In this document: in pieces, positions 18,507-26,224 of the stretch
How positions within the stretch are numbered: the stretch's first letter is position 1
Layout: each line of letters begins with the position of its first letter
Assembly (NCBI GenBank): GCA_031081585.1
Contig: JAVHLY010000024.1
Span: 1-47,447, forward strand
DNA: 47,447 nt
Source: Armatimonadota bacterium
GTDB taxonomy: Bacteria > Sysuimicrobiota > Sysuimicrobiia > Sysuimicrobiales > Humicultoraceae
Direction of reading: 5' to 3'
Made by a program: the position numbers and the translations under genes
The notes under the pieces: model-generated
Told to the model about the DNA's origin: nothing
Databases searched by the model: none
Seen by the model: the letters and a program-made list of their open reading frames with translations, nothing else

Positions 18507-20203
18507 TGTTCAAGGACGCCCTCCGCCGCCACCTCGAGGCCGCCGTCCGGCGGGCGATCGCCGCCGGCCGCCTGCCGCCGGTCGAGGTGCCGCCGGTCGA
18601 GGTGGAGCAGCCGCGGGGACGGCGCCACGCCGACTTCGCCACCAACCTGCCGCTCGTGCTGGCGCGCCGCGTGGGGCGGCCGCCTCGGGAGGTGGCCCGG
18701 GCCATCGTCGAGGCGCTCGACTGCTCCCCAGACCAGGTCGAACGCGTCGAAGTGGCCGGCCCGGGCTTCATCAACTTCTTCATCGCCTCGGCCTGGCTGC
18801 AGGCGCTGGTCCGCCACGTCCACGCCCAGGGGGACCGCTACGGGTCGCACGACGTGGGCGCGGGCCGGCGGGTGAACGTGGAGTACGTCAGCGCCAACCC
18901 CACCGGCCCCCTGCACATCGGCAGCGGGCGCAACGGGGTGATCGGCGACGTGCTGGCCAACCTCCTGGCGGCGCTGGGCTACGCGGTGACCCGCGAGTAC
19001 TACGTGAACGACGCCGGCCTGCTGGTCCACACGCTGGGGCAGTCGGTGGAGCACCACTACCTGGCGCACTTCGGCATCGCCACCCCCTTCCCCGAGGACG
19101 GCTACCGGGGGGAGTACGTGCGCGAGATCGCCCGAGCGCTGGTCGAGCGCGACGGAGAGGCCTGGGTGCACCGCGACCCGGAGACCCGCGTGGCCGCCCT
19201 CCGCGACTTCGCCGTGGCCTGGTGCCTGGCCGACATCCGCCGCACCCTCGAGCAGTTCGGCATCTTCTTCGACGTCTGGTTCAGCGAGCGGTCCCTCTAC
19301 GAGCAGGGGGCGGTGGACCGCGTCCTGGCGGCGCTGCGGGAGCGGGGCTTCCTCTACGAGCAGGACGGGGCGGTGTGGTTCCGCTCGACGCTGTTCGGGG
19401 ACGACAAGGACCGGGTGATCATCCGCAGCACCGGGTGGCCGATGTACTACGCCGCCGACATCCCCTACCACCTGAACAAGCTCGAGCGGGGCTTCGACCT
19501 GCTCATCGACGTCTGGGGGGTGGACCACGCCGGCGACGTGGCCCGGGTGCGCGGCGGCCTGCAGGCCCTGGGCGTGGACCCCTCGCGGGTGGAGTTCCTC
19601 CTCTACCAGCACGTCCGGCTGCGTAACGAGGGGGAGCTGCTGCGCATGTCCCGGCGGCGGGGCGAGTACGTGACGCTGCAGGACCTCCTCGACGCCGTGG
19701 GGCGCGACGCCGCCCGCTACTTCTTCTGCATGGTCAGCCCCTCGGTGCCGATGGACTTCGACTGGCAGCTGGCCCGCCAGCAGAGCCAGGACAACCCCGT
19801 CTACTACGTCCAGTACGCCTACGCCCGCATCTGCAGCATCCTGCGGGAGGCGGAGGGGCACCCGCACGGACGGCGGTGGGTGCAGGCGGGCACGCTGGAC
19901 GCGGCGGCCGTGCACGACGCCGACCTCGGGCAGCTCGTCGACCCCAGCGAGGCGGCGCTCATCCACGCGCTGGCCGAGCTGCCGGAGGTGGTCTACCAGG
20001 CCGGGATGCGCCGGGAGCCGCAGCGCCTGCCGGCCTACGCCCGGGACCTGGCCGCCGCCTTCCACGGCTTCTACACCCAGTGCCGGGTCCTCTCCGACGA
20101 CCCCGCGCTGACGGCGGCGCGGCTGGTCCTGGTGGAGGCGGTGCGCATCGCCCTGCGTCGCACGCTGGCGCTCATCGGGGTGGCCGCCCCGGAGCGCATG
20201 TAG
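18506..20203 (+). CDS. argS: Arginyl-tRNA synthetase
   Basis: A 565-residue class I synthetase that charges tRNA-Arg. The N-terminal tRNA D-loop-binding domain (~1-95) contains HADFATNLPLVLAR; the catalytic core has SANPTGPLHIGSGRNGVIGD (HIGH variant HIGS), and LLRMSRRRG takes the KMSKS position. The DALR anticodon-binding domain is at the C-terminus. The GTG at 18506 overlaps the GH3 stop (TAGTG). A TGGTATCGT sequence at 18488-18496 resembles an extended -10, so some argS mRNA could start at or near the GTG. ArgRS is unusual in needing tRNA for amino acid activation. Confidence 0.97.
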   Translation: MFKDALRRHLEAAVRRAIAAGRLPPVEVPPVEVEQPRGRRHADFATNLPLVLARRVGRPPREVARAIVEALDCSPDQVERVEVAGPGFINFFIASAWLQALVRHVHAQGDRYGSHDVGAGRRVNVEYVSANPTGPLHIGSGRNGVIGDVLANLLAALGYAVTREYYVNDAGLLVHTLGQSVEHHYLAHFGIATPFPEDGYRGEYVREIARALVERDGEAWVHRDPETRVAALRDFAVAWCLADIRRTLEQFGIFFDVWFSERSLYEQGAVDRVLAALRERGFLYEQDGAVWFRSTLFGDDKDRVIIRSTGWPMYYAADIPYHLNKLERGFDLLIDVWGVDHAGDVARVRGGLQALGVDPSRVEFLLYQHVRLRNEGELLRMSRRRGEYVTLQDLLDAVGRDAARYFFCMVSPSVPMDFDWQLARQQSQDNPVYYVQYAYARICSILREAEGHPHGRRWVQAGTLDAAAVHDADLGQLVDPSEAALIHALAELPEVVYQAGMRREPQRLPAYARDLAAAFHGFYTQCRVLSDDPALTAARLVLVEAVRIALRRTLALIGVAAPERM

Positions 20204-20236
20204 CGCCGCGGACGTCGCGGCGCGGGCATCACCCTC

Positions 20237-20266
20237 TTGGCCGGCTGTGTGCCGGTTGGGTATACT
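20237..20266 (+). promoter_or_regulatory. Promoter of the SLH/BsuPI gene leader
   Basis: TTGGCC (20237-20242), 18 bases, then TATACT (20261-20266). Transcription would begin near 20273, at the A/G-rich sequence just before the first hairpins of the leader. The spacer contains GCCGGC...GCCGGT, a possible operator dyad. Confidence 0.6.
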
Positions 20267-20272
20267 GAGCAG

Positions 20273-20586
20273 GAAAGACCCGATGCCGGGGCGAATGCCC
20301 CGGGCAACCGCAGGATGCGCCGCCTTGCGAGGTGGCCAGAGCCGGGAGGCCGCTGATGCGGTCGTCCCACCGATCGTCGCCCCGACGGTGTCGGGGACGT
20401 TCAGACGGACGGCCGACCCGACTCCCCCCGACGTGACAGCCCGATCTCGAGGATGCGCCGGCCGTTCTCCATGACCGCAACGACGGTGTGACCTGAGCCG
20501 CACAGCGTGGACTGCGCTCGCCCCGGCCGGCCGGGCAGAGCGGAGCGGGCAGCGGGCGTCAGGCCGGACCGGACAGGGAGGACTGC
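20273..20586 (+). ncRNA. Long structured 5' leader, unclassified riboswitch candidate
   Basis: About 314 non-coding nucleotides between a good promoter and the SLH gene. Consecutive perfect or G-U-containing hairpins are visible: CCGGGGC-GAAU-GCCCCGG (20286-20303), CGCA-GGA-UGCG (20309-20319), CCGCCU-UGCG-AGGUGG (20320-20335), GGCCGC-UGAU-GCGGUC (20348-20363) and CCCCGAC-GGU-GUCGGGG (20380-20396). ACGGCCG (20409-20415) can pair with CGGCCGU (20459-20465). AGGATGCGCCG occurs twice (20312-20322, 20450-20460). The unpaired GGAAAGACCCGAUG and GGCAAC segments look like conserved-core material. I could not match it to c-di-GMP, c-di-AMP, SAM, cobalamin, TPP or other classes I know. GC-rich DNA folds easily, so function is inference. 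Confidence 0.4.
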
Positions 20587-21822
20587 ATGCGAAGCCTGGT
20601 CGTCGTCCTGATCGTGCTGGGCCTGGCCAGCCAGGCGGCCGCGGCCATCTTCAGCGACCTGGCCGGCCACCCGGCCCAGCGGGCCATCGAGCGCCTGGCC
20701 GCCAAGGGGGTGGTGGCGGGCGTGGGCGACCGCTTCCTCCCCGGGGAGCCGCTGACCCGACTGGACGTGGTGCGCTTCCTGGTGCGCCTGCTGGGGATCC
20801 CGGGGGAGAGCGCCCGGCTCCCCGCCTTCAAGGACCTCGACCAGATCCCCCCGGACGCCCGGCCGGCCGTGGCCGCCTCCGTGGGCGTGGGGACGGTCTC
20901 GGCGACGAAGGTCGAGGTGAAGAAGGGGGCGATCGTCTACACGCTGACCACGGACAAGGCGGCGTACGGCCCCGAGGAGCCGGTGCTGCTGACCTTCATC
21001 GTGCACAACACCGGGAAGACGGACGTCACCTTCGAGTACGCCAACTCGCAGTTCCACGACTTCATCGTGAAGGCGGCGGACGGCAGCGAGGTGGCGCGCT
21101 GGTCGCTGGGGCGGGCCTTCCTCCCGGTGGACAAGCCGGTGCCGCTCGCGGCGGGCAAGTCGCTGACCTTCCAGACCCGCTGGCGGCAGCTCGACCAGAA
21201 CGACCGGCCGGTCCCGGTGGGGCGGTACGAGATCGTGGCCGTGCACACGACGAAGCAGGAGCCCACCCAGCTGGCGCTCTCCTTCCAGAAGGGCCTGGTG
21301 GTGGGCTACCCGGACAACACCTTCCGCCCGCGCCAGCCCGTCACCCGGGCCGAGCTGGCGGCCCTCGCCGTGCGGGCGGGCGGCCTGGATGCCGAGGCCT
21401 TCGCCCGGGCGCGCGCCCAGGTGGCGGCGGCGGACGGCGCTGCGGTGCCCGACTGGGCCCGGGGCAGCGTGGCCGTGGTCCTGGAGCGGAAGATGCTGCC
21501 GCTCCTGGACGGGGCCTTCCGCCCGGGCCAGCCGGCCACCCGCGCCGACGCGGCCGTGGCCCTGGACGCCCTGATGGTGCTACTCAACAAGTACGACTGG
21601 ACCAAGGGCACCCTGCGGGCGGTGCAGCCCGGCCGGCCGGCCACGCTGGCCGTGGAGGACGACAAGAAGGCTGTGCGCACCTTCCGCGTGGCCCCGGCCC
21701 ATGCCGTCTACCGGAACGACCGCCCGGCCACACTGGCGGAGCTGCGCCCCGGTGATGCGGTCCAGTTCCTCAAGCCGGCGGAGGTGGGCGACGTCGTCTA
21801 CATCGAGGCGACAGGGAGGTAG
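20587..21822 (+). CDS. Secreted SLH-domain protein with a BsuPI-type domain
   Basis: A 411-residue exported protein. After a signal peptide (~1-19, cleavage near AAA-AIF) comes an SLH module (FSDLAGHPAQRAIERLAAKGVVAG...), then a BsuPI-like beta-sandwich (~118-218, LTTDKAAYGPEEPVLLTF to VGRYEIVAVHT), then two more SLH-like stretches (GLVVGYPDNTFRPRQPVTRAE; KMLPLLDGAFRPGQPATRAD) and a C-terminal beta-rich domain ending GDVVYIEATGR. SLH modules bind wall-linked polymers, so it should sit on the cell surface. BsuPI is named after an intracellular proteinase inhibitor but also occurs in surface proteins. GGGAGG precedes the ATG. Its long structured leader suggests post-transcriptional control. Confidence 0.88.
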   Translation: MRSLVVVLIVLGLASQAAAAIFSDLAGHPAQRAIERLAAKGVVAGVGDRFLPGEPLTRLDVVRFLVRLLGIPGESARLPAFKDLDQIPPDARPAVAASVGVGTVSATKVEVKKGAIVYTLTTDKAAYGPEEPVLLTFIVHNTGKTDVTFEYANSQFHDFIVKAADGSEVARWSLGRAFLPVDKPVPLAAGKSLTFQTRWRQLDQNDRPVPVGRYEIVAVHTTKQEPTQLALSFQKGLVVGYPDNTFRPRQPVTRAELAALAVRAGGLDAEAFARARAQVAAADGAAVPDWARGSVAVVLERKMLPLLDGAFRPGQPATRADAAVALDALMVLLNKYDWTKGTLRAVQPGRPATLAVEDDKKAVRTFRVAPAHAVYRNDRPATLAELRPGDAVQFLKPAEVGDVVYIEATGR

Positions 21823-21833
21823 GGACGGAGCCG

Positions 21834-22505
21834 ATGCGGTTCTTCCTCGACACCGCGAACCTGGACGAGATCCGCCAGGCCACCGCCTGGGGCCTGTGCG
21901 ACGGGGTGACCACCAACCCCACCCTGGTGGCCAAGGAGGGGCGCGACCACCGCACGCAAATCCAGGAGATCGCCAGGGTGGTCAGCGGGCCCATCAGCGT
22001 GGAGACCAGCAGCAACGACGTGGAGGAGATGGTGCGCCAGGGACGGGAGTTCGCCACCTGGGCGCCCAACGTCGTCGTCAAGGTGCCGATGACGCCCAAC
22101 GGGCTGGTGGCCTGCCGGCGGCTGCGCAGCGAGGGCATCCCAGTGAACGTCACCCTGGTCTTCTCCGCCAACCAGGCGCTGCTGGCCTGCAAGGCCGGCG
22201 CCACCTACGTCAGCCCCTTCGTCGGCCGCCTGGACGACATCGGGCACGACGGGATGGAGGTGGTGCGCCAGGCCGTGGCCATCGTGGACCACTACGGCTT
22301 CGAGACCGAGGTCCTGGCCAGCAGCCTGCGCCACCCCCTGCACGTCACCGAGGCGGCGCTGGCGGGGGCGCCCATCGCCACGATGCCGTTCAAGGTGCTG
22401 GAACAGCTCTTCAAGCACGTCCTCACCGACGTGGGGCAGGAGCGCTTCCTGGCGGACGCCGCCCGGCTCCGTGCCGCCGTCGAACCACGACAGGCCAAGG
22501 TGTGA
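21834..22505 (+). CDS. fsa: Fructose-6-phosphate aldolase/transaldolase (short type)
   Basis: A 223-residue TIM-barrel Schiff-base enzyme of the short transaldolase/FSA subfamily: MRFFLDTANLDEIR, VTTNPTLVAKEGR, and Schiff-base lysine K83 in NVVVKVPMT, with SPFVGRLDDIGHDG. It would act in the pentose phosphate pathway or split fructose 6-phosphate; the two cannot be separated from sequence alone. Placement directly before rho matches the Bacillus order (ywjH near rho). It is 11 bases after the SLH gene and 6 before rho, so these can be one transcript. Confidence 0.93.
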   Translation: MRFFLDTANLDEIRQATAWGLCDGVTTNPTLVAKEGRDHRTQIQEIARVVSGPISVETSSNDVEEMVRQGREFATWAPNVVVKVPMTPNGLVACRRLRSEGIPVNVTLVFSANQALLACKAGATYVSPFVGRLDDIGHDGMEVVRQAVAIVDHYGFETEVLASSLRHPLHVTEAALAGAPIATMPFKVLEQLFKHVLTDVGQERFLADAARLRAAVEPRQAKV

Positions 22506-22511
22506 TGATGC

Positions 22512-23789
22512 ATGCTCGCGATCGCTGACCTCGAGAGCAAGACCCTCCCCGAGCTCCAGGAGCTCGCCAAGGAACTGAACATCCCCAACCTCCGCCGCTA
22601 CCGGAAGCAGGAGCTGATCATGCGCATCCTGCAGGCCCAGACCGAGCGGGAAGGGCTGATGTTCCGCTCGGGGATCCTGGAGATCATGACCGAGGGCTAC
22701 GGCTTCCTGCGCACCAGCGGGTACCTGCCCGGGCCCGAGGACATCTACGTCTCCCCCTCCCAGATCAAGCGCTTCGGCCTGCGGGTGGGGGACGAGGTCC
22801 TGGGCCAGGTGCGCCCGCCCAAGGACAACGAGAAGTACTTCGCCCTGCTGCGGGTGGAGGCGGTGAACGGCCTCGACCCCGAGCAGGCGCGCACCCGCCC
22901 GTCCTTCGAGAGCCTGACGCCGGTCTTCCCCCACGAGCGCATCAAGCTGGAGACGCCGGACGGCGACCTGACCACGCGGGTGGTGGACCTCTTCGCCCCC
23001 ATCGGCAAGGGGCAGCGCGCCATGATCGTCTCCCCGCCCAAGGCCGGGAAGACCACGCTGCTGAAGAAGATCGGGCAGGCCACCGTCACCAACCACCCGG
23101 AGATCTACCTGATGGTGCTGCTCCTGGACGAGCGCCCGGAGGAGGTCACCGACATGCGCCGCTCCGTGGAGGCGGAGGTGATCGCCTCCACCTTCGACCG
23201 CCCGCCCGAGGAGCACATCCAGGTGGCCGACCTGGTGCTGGAGCGGGCCAAGCGGCTGGTGGAGGGGCGGCGCGACGTCGTCATCCTGCTGGACAGCCTG
23301 ACCCGCTTCAGCCGGGCCAACAACCTGGTCATCCCCCCGTCGGGCCGCACCCTCTCCGGCGGCCTCGACCCCGCGGCGCTGCACCGTCCGAAGCGCTTCT
23401 TCGGGGCCGCTCGGAAGATCGAGGAGGGCGGGAGCCTGACCATCGTGGCCACCGCGCTCATCGACACCGGCAGCCGCATGGACGACGTCATCTACGAGGA
23501 GTTCAAGGGCACCGGCAACATGGAGCTGCACCTCAACCGGAAGCTCCAGGAGCGGCGCACCTTCCCGGCCATCGACATCAAGGCCTCCGGCACGCGGCGG
23601 GAGGAGCTGCTGCTCACCGACGAGGAGCTGCGCAAGGTCTGGGTCCTGCGCAAGAGCCTGGAGCAGCTCGATACGGTGGCCATGACCGAGCTCATTCTCG
23701 ACCGCCTGCGCCGCACGCCCAACAACGCGGCCTTCCTGCGCTCCATCATCAAGAGCGCGGAGGAGGACGCGGTGGGCTCCGCGAGCTGA
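22512..23789 (+). CDS. rho: Transcription termination factor Rho
   Basis: A 425-residue hexameric RNA-dependent ATPase that ends transcription. The N-terminal helical domain ([22 protein letters not shown]), the cold-shock-like RNA-binding domain ([18 protein letters not shown]), the Walker A loop [11 protein letters not shown], Walker [12 protein letters not shown], the Q-loop [12 protein letters not shown] and the R-loop [13 protein letters not shown] are all intact. There is no long N-terminal insertion of the kind seen in actinobacterial Rho. Presence of Rho fits the lack of U-tracts after most hairpins in this window. Confidence 0.98.
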   Translation: MLAIADLESKTLPELQELAKELNIPNLRRYRKQELIMRILQAQTEREGLMFRSGILEIMTEGYGFLRTSGYLPGPEDIYVSPSQIKRFGLRVGDEVLGQVRPPKDNEKYFALLRVEAVNGLDPEQARTRPSFESLTPVFPHERIKLETPDGDLTTRVVDLFAPIGKGQRAMIVSPPKAGKTTLLKKIGQATVTNHPEIYLMVLLLDERPEEVTDMRRSVEAEVIASTFDRPPEEHIQVADLVLERAKRLVEGRRDVVILLDSLTRFSRANNLVIPPSGRTLSGGLDPAALHRPKRFFGAARKIEEGGSLTIVATALIDTGSRMDDVIYEEFKGTGNMELHLNRKLQERRTFPAIDIKASGTRREELLLTDEELRKVWVLRKSLEQLDTVAMTELILDRLRRTPNNAAFLRSIIKSAEEDAVGSAS

Positions 23790-23851
23790 TCCACACGCCC
23801 TGCCTGACCTGCTGAGCGCCCGCGCGGACGAGCGCGGGCGAGCGCGAGGCA

Positions 23852-23885
23852 GCGCGGCCGGCGAACAGAGGTTCGTCGGCCGCGC
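23852..23885 (+). terminator. Strong 15-bp hairpin downstream of rho
   Basis: GCGCGGCCGGCGAAC (23852-23866) pairs with GTTCGTCGGCCGCGC (23871-23885) around an AGAG loop, with one G-U pair. It is 62 bases past the rho stop. The following ACGTCTAAAAATCCC has no U-tract, so it is not a canonical intrinsic terminator on the plus strand. It may end rho transcripts with Rho's help, protect the 3' end, or belong to the leader of the next gene. Confidence 0.45.
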
Positions 23886-23902
23886 ACGTCTAAAAATCCC
23901 TC

Positions 23903-23921
23903 AATGGAGGAGGAATCCATT
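23903..23921 (+). promoter_or_regulatory. Hairpin with a Shine-Dalgarno-like loop in the rho-M23 intergenic region
   Basis: AATGGA and TCCATT form a perfect stem around GGAGGAA. A second small hairpin GCGTC-GAAT-GACGC follows, and TGCCTG-TTT-CAGGCA lies at 24024-24038. No convincing gene starts after the purine-rich loop: the 46-codon frame from 23904 looks random. The rest of the 282-base gap (23790-24071) shows nothing I recognise. Confidence 0.3.
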
Positions 23922-24071
23922 CGGGAGCGTCGAATGACGCCATCCCAGAGGCGCAGGTCAGTCCGGCCCGCACTGCCCACATCGGGGGTTTCCACGTGCG
24001 CACGACCTTCCGCGGCCGGGCTTTGCCTGTTTCAGGCACGTTGATCGTTCGTTTACCGCCGTCCACCGTCG

Positions 24072-25106
24072 ATGCGGCACCGCGTCCTCTGGATCGCCCT
24101 TGGCGCACTGCTGGCGGCTGCACCGCCCGTGCCGCGGGCCTCCTCCGCTCCGTTCGTCGACCCGGACACCGATGGCGTCCAGCGCACCGCCCGGACACCT
24201 CCGTCGTCGGCGGGGCCATCCCTCCCGGTCTCCTCAGGCACCGCCGCGGCACAGGGATCGCGGAGCGTGGTGATCGTCAGACAGGAGGGGGACATCGCCA
24301 CGCTCGTCACCGTGCCCATCCCGGCAGGGGTCCTCTGGGGGCTGGTCCCCGCCGCTCCCTCCGCCTCCTCCGGGCCGTCGACCCGGCGCCGGTCGACCCG
24401 CTCCTCCGTCGCCTCGCCCGGGCCGACGTCGGGGCGCCGCGCGGCCGCCCGGCCCCCGCGCGCGCCGAACCGCACGGCTGCCAATGCCGCGGGGCAGGGC
24501 ACCGTGCTTCCTCCGGGTTCAGCAACTGCAGCGCGTCCGGCGGGCGACGCCGTCACCTACCGGGTGCGCCGCGGGGACACGCTCTTCGCCATCGCCCGAC
24601 GTCACGGCACGACCGTCCAGGCCCTCGTCGCAGCCAACCGGCTGGCCTCGGCGCACCGCCTCCGGCCCGGGCAGGTGCTGGCCATCCCCGGCCGCACTGC
24701 CGCGGCCGCAGCCGCCGCCCCGCGGTTCGTGCGGGCGCGCCTGGTGATGGCCTGGCCCACGCGCGGTGTGCTCACCTCCCGGTTCGGCTGGCGCTACCGC
24801 CGTCACCACGACGGCATCGACCTGGCGGCCCCCCACGGCACGCCGATCTACGCCGCCCGCGCCGGCCGTGTGGTCTTCGCGGGATGGTACTACGGGTACG
24901 GCCGCGCCGTGATCCTCGACCACGGCAACGGGCTGCAGACACTGTACGGGCACGCCTCGTCGCTGCTCGTGCGCGAGGGACAGCAGGTTGAGCGCGGCCA
25001 GCTGATCGCGCGCGTGGGCTGCACGGGCTCCTGCACCGGCAGCCACCTCCACTTCGAGGTCAGGCTGCGCGGGCGGGCGGTGAACCCGCTGGGCTACCTG
25101 CGCTGA
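24072..25106 (+). CDS. Secreted LysM plus M23 peptidoglycan endopeptidase
   Basis: A 344-residue exported wall hydrolase. Signal peptide ~1-26 (hydrophobic 5-18, cleavage near ASSA); a long Pro/Ala/Arg-rich region (~30-158); one LysM repeat (~161-206, VTYRVRRGDTLFAIARRHGT), which binds glycan GlcNAc; then an M23 lysostaphin-like domain (~225-344) with zinc and catalytic residues H246-x3-D250, H294 (YGHAS) and H325-L-H327 (SHLHFEV). It would cut peptide cross-links during growth or division. An in-frame stop lies 30 bases upstream with no other start between, which fixes this ATG. No good Shine-Dalgarno is visible. It interrupts the usual rho-rpmE adjacency. Confidence 0.93.
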   Translation: MRHRVLWIALGALLAAAPPVPRASSAPFVDPDTDGVQRTARTPPSSAGPSLPVSSGTAAAQGSRSVVIVRQEGDIATLVTVPIPAGVLWGLVPAAPSASSGPSTRRRSTRSSVASPGPTSGRRAAARPPRAPNRTAANAAGQGTVLPPGSATAARPAGDAVTYRVRRGDTLFAIARRHGTTVQALVAANRLASAHRLRPGQVLAIPGRTAAAAAAAPRFVRARLVMAWPTRGVLTSRFGWRYRRHHDGIDLAAPHGTPIYAARAGRVVFAGWYYGYGRAVILDHGNGLQTLYGHASSLLVREGQQVERGQLIARVGCTGSCTGSHLHFEVRLRGRAVNPLGYLR

Positions 25107-25124
25107 GGCGCCCGTGGGCGCCTC
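25105..25124 (+). terminator. Hairpin after the M23 peptidase gene
   Basis: GAGGCGCC-CGTG-GGCGCCTC is a perfect 8-bp stem overlapping the end of the stop codon. It has no following U-tract. It may mark the end of the preceding transcript before the rpmE promoter. Confidence 0.4.
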
Positions 25125-25148
25125 GGGCCGGTGCGCCTCGAGCTGTGC

Positions 25149-25154
25149 TATACT
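25149..25154 (+). promoter_or_regulatory. Extended -10 promoter of rpmE
   Basis: The sequence TGTGCTATACT gives TG-N-TATACT, an extended -10. The predicted start near 25161 leaves a ~58-base leader. No -35 consensus is seen. This gives rpmE its own transcript, separate from the M23 gene. Confidence 0.55.
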
Positions 25155-25218
25155 GCACGGGTCGTCCGCGGCGACGCCCCTCAGGGTTGAGGCATTCCGG
25201 ACACGCGAGGGTCGGACC

Positions 25219-25425
25219 ATGAAGAAGGGCATCCATCCCCAGTACTATCAGGCCACGGTGACCTGCGCCTGCGGTGAGACGTTCGTCACAGGGTCGACGA
25301 AGGCGGTGATCCGGGTCGACGTCTGCTCGCGCTGCCACCCCCTCTACACCGGACAGCGCAAGCTGGTGGACGCGGAAGGCCGCGTGCAGAAGTTCGCCAG
25401 GAAGTACGGGTTGAAGGTCTCGTAA
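25219..25425 (+). CDS. rpmE: 50S ribosomal protein L31 (zinc-binding type)
   Basis: A 68-residue protein of the L31 type-A family: MKKGIHPQYYQATVTCACGETF, GSTKAVIRVDVCSRCHPLYTGQ. The zinc ligands C16, C18, C36 and C39 are all present (the C+ form), so it is not the zinc-independent paralogue used under zinc starvation. L31 bridges the two ribosomal subunits. The ATG at 25219 gives the family start; the longer frame from 25114 crosses the promoter and is not used. Near rho and prfA, as in Bacillus. Confidence 0.97.
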   Translation: MKKGIHPQYYQATVTCACGETFVTGSTKAVIRVDVCSRCHPLYTGQRKLVDAEGRVQKFARKYGLKVS

Positions 25426-25634
25426 GGGGCTCCGCGGGCCCGGGCCTCGGGAGTGGGGCGGCGTCCTGGCCGCCTCACCGGGTGTACTGGCGTGCCTCCG
25501 CCACGACGGGTTCGTCTCCGCCCTGCCGCCCAGGAGAGCCGGTTGGGCATCGGTGCAGGCAGGTCCGGGGCGGGAGGCGATTTCCCCCCACCGGCCGGTC
25601 GCGCCAGCAAGCGCGGGCGTGTAGGATCTCCTCG

Positions 25635-26216
25635 GTGCTCACGGGCCTGCACACCGCCCTCGTCCGCCGGGCTCTGCTGCCACTGCGGGAACGGCACCGG
25701 GGAAATTCCACCTTCCACCGCCTTTGCTCCCTGCTGGCCTCCCAGTGGTGGCCGCCGGAACGCATCAGGGACGCGCAGCTGCTCCGCCTGCGGGCGCTCG
25801 TGGCGCGGGCAGCGGAGGCCCCGTACTACCGGGACCGCCTGCGCCAGGCCAGCGTGCGACCGGAGGACCTCAGGCAGGTGGAGGACCTGGCGGCGCTCCC
25901 CCTGTTGGAGAAAGCGGTCCTGCGGGAGCGACCGGATACCCTCAGCCCCCGGGGGCCGGATGGCGGCACCCGCCGCCGTCGCACAAGCGGCTCGACCGGT
26001 GTGCCCGTGGAGGTGTGGGTGCCCGCGGACGGCTGGGTGGCTGCCGCGCGCCTCATGCGCCTCGACTGGCGAGGGCAGGCCCGGGGCCCCGTGGCCCTCC
26101 TGCTCGACTGGGACCCCCATGACCCCCTCGCCGGCTGGTGCGCTCCCGGCCGCCTGCGCGTCGAGGGAACCCGGCTGGTGCGGCTGCGCACGCGGAGGGC
26201 GGGTCGCGGCGTATAA
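25635..26216 (+). pseudogene. Truncated PaaK/CapK-like adenylate-forming protein (N-terminal third)
   Basis: A frame of 193 residues resembling the start of phenylacetate-CoA ligase/CapK-family proteins (usually ~430-470 residues): helical N-terminus with VARAAEAPYYRDRLR, LAALPLLEKAVLRE and the AMP-binding loop TSGSTGVPVEVW. It stops at a TAA just after the first third, so most of the adenylation domain is absent and it is probably not an active ligase. The TAA is part of the prfA -10 box (GTATAATCG), as if the end of the gene was lost when the prfA region joined it. GTG at 25635 is the likely start; nothing is recognisable in 25426-25634. A genuine short protein cannot be excluded. Confidence 0.55.
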
Positions 26217-26217
26217 T
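26212..26217 (+). promoter_or_regulatory. -10 box for leaderless prfA transcript
   Basis: A perfect TATAAT lies 7 bases before the prfA ATG (26225). Transcription should begin at or within a base of the A of ATG, giving a leaderless mRNA; no Shine-Dalgarno is present between them. The box overlaps the TAA of the truncated upstream gene. No -35 consensus is seen. Confidence 0.65.
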
Positions 26218-26224
26218 CGAAAAG

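Noticed and set aside
20273-20370. Leader of the SLH gene as a class I c-di-GMP or SAM riboswitch
   Set aside because: It has GGCAACC-like and AGCCGGG-like pieces, but the conserved GACGCAAAGC of c-di-GMP-I and the kink-turn core of SAM-I are absent and the order of stems differs.
23904-24044. A 46-codon frame (MEEESIRERRM...) in the rho-M23 gap
   Set aside because: No ribosome site before it, the start lies inside a hairpin stem, and composition is random-looking.
26214-26216. A recoded stop in the PaaK/CapK-like gene
   Set aside because: The stop is TAA, no homologous sequence continues after it in any frame, and the prfA gene begins immediately.
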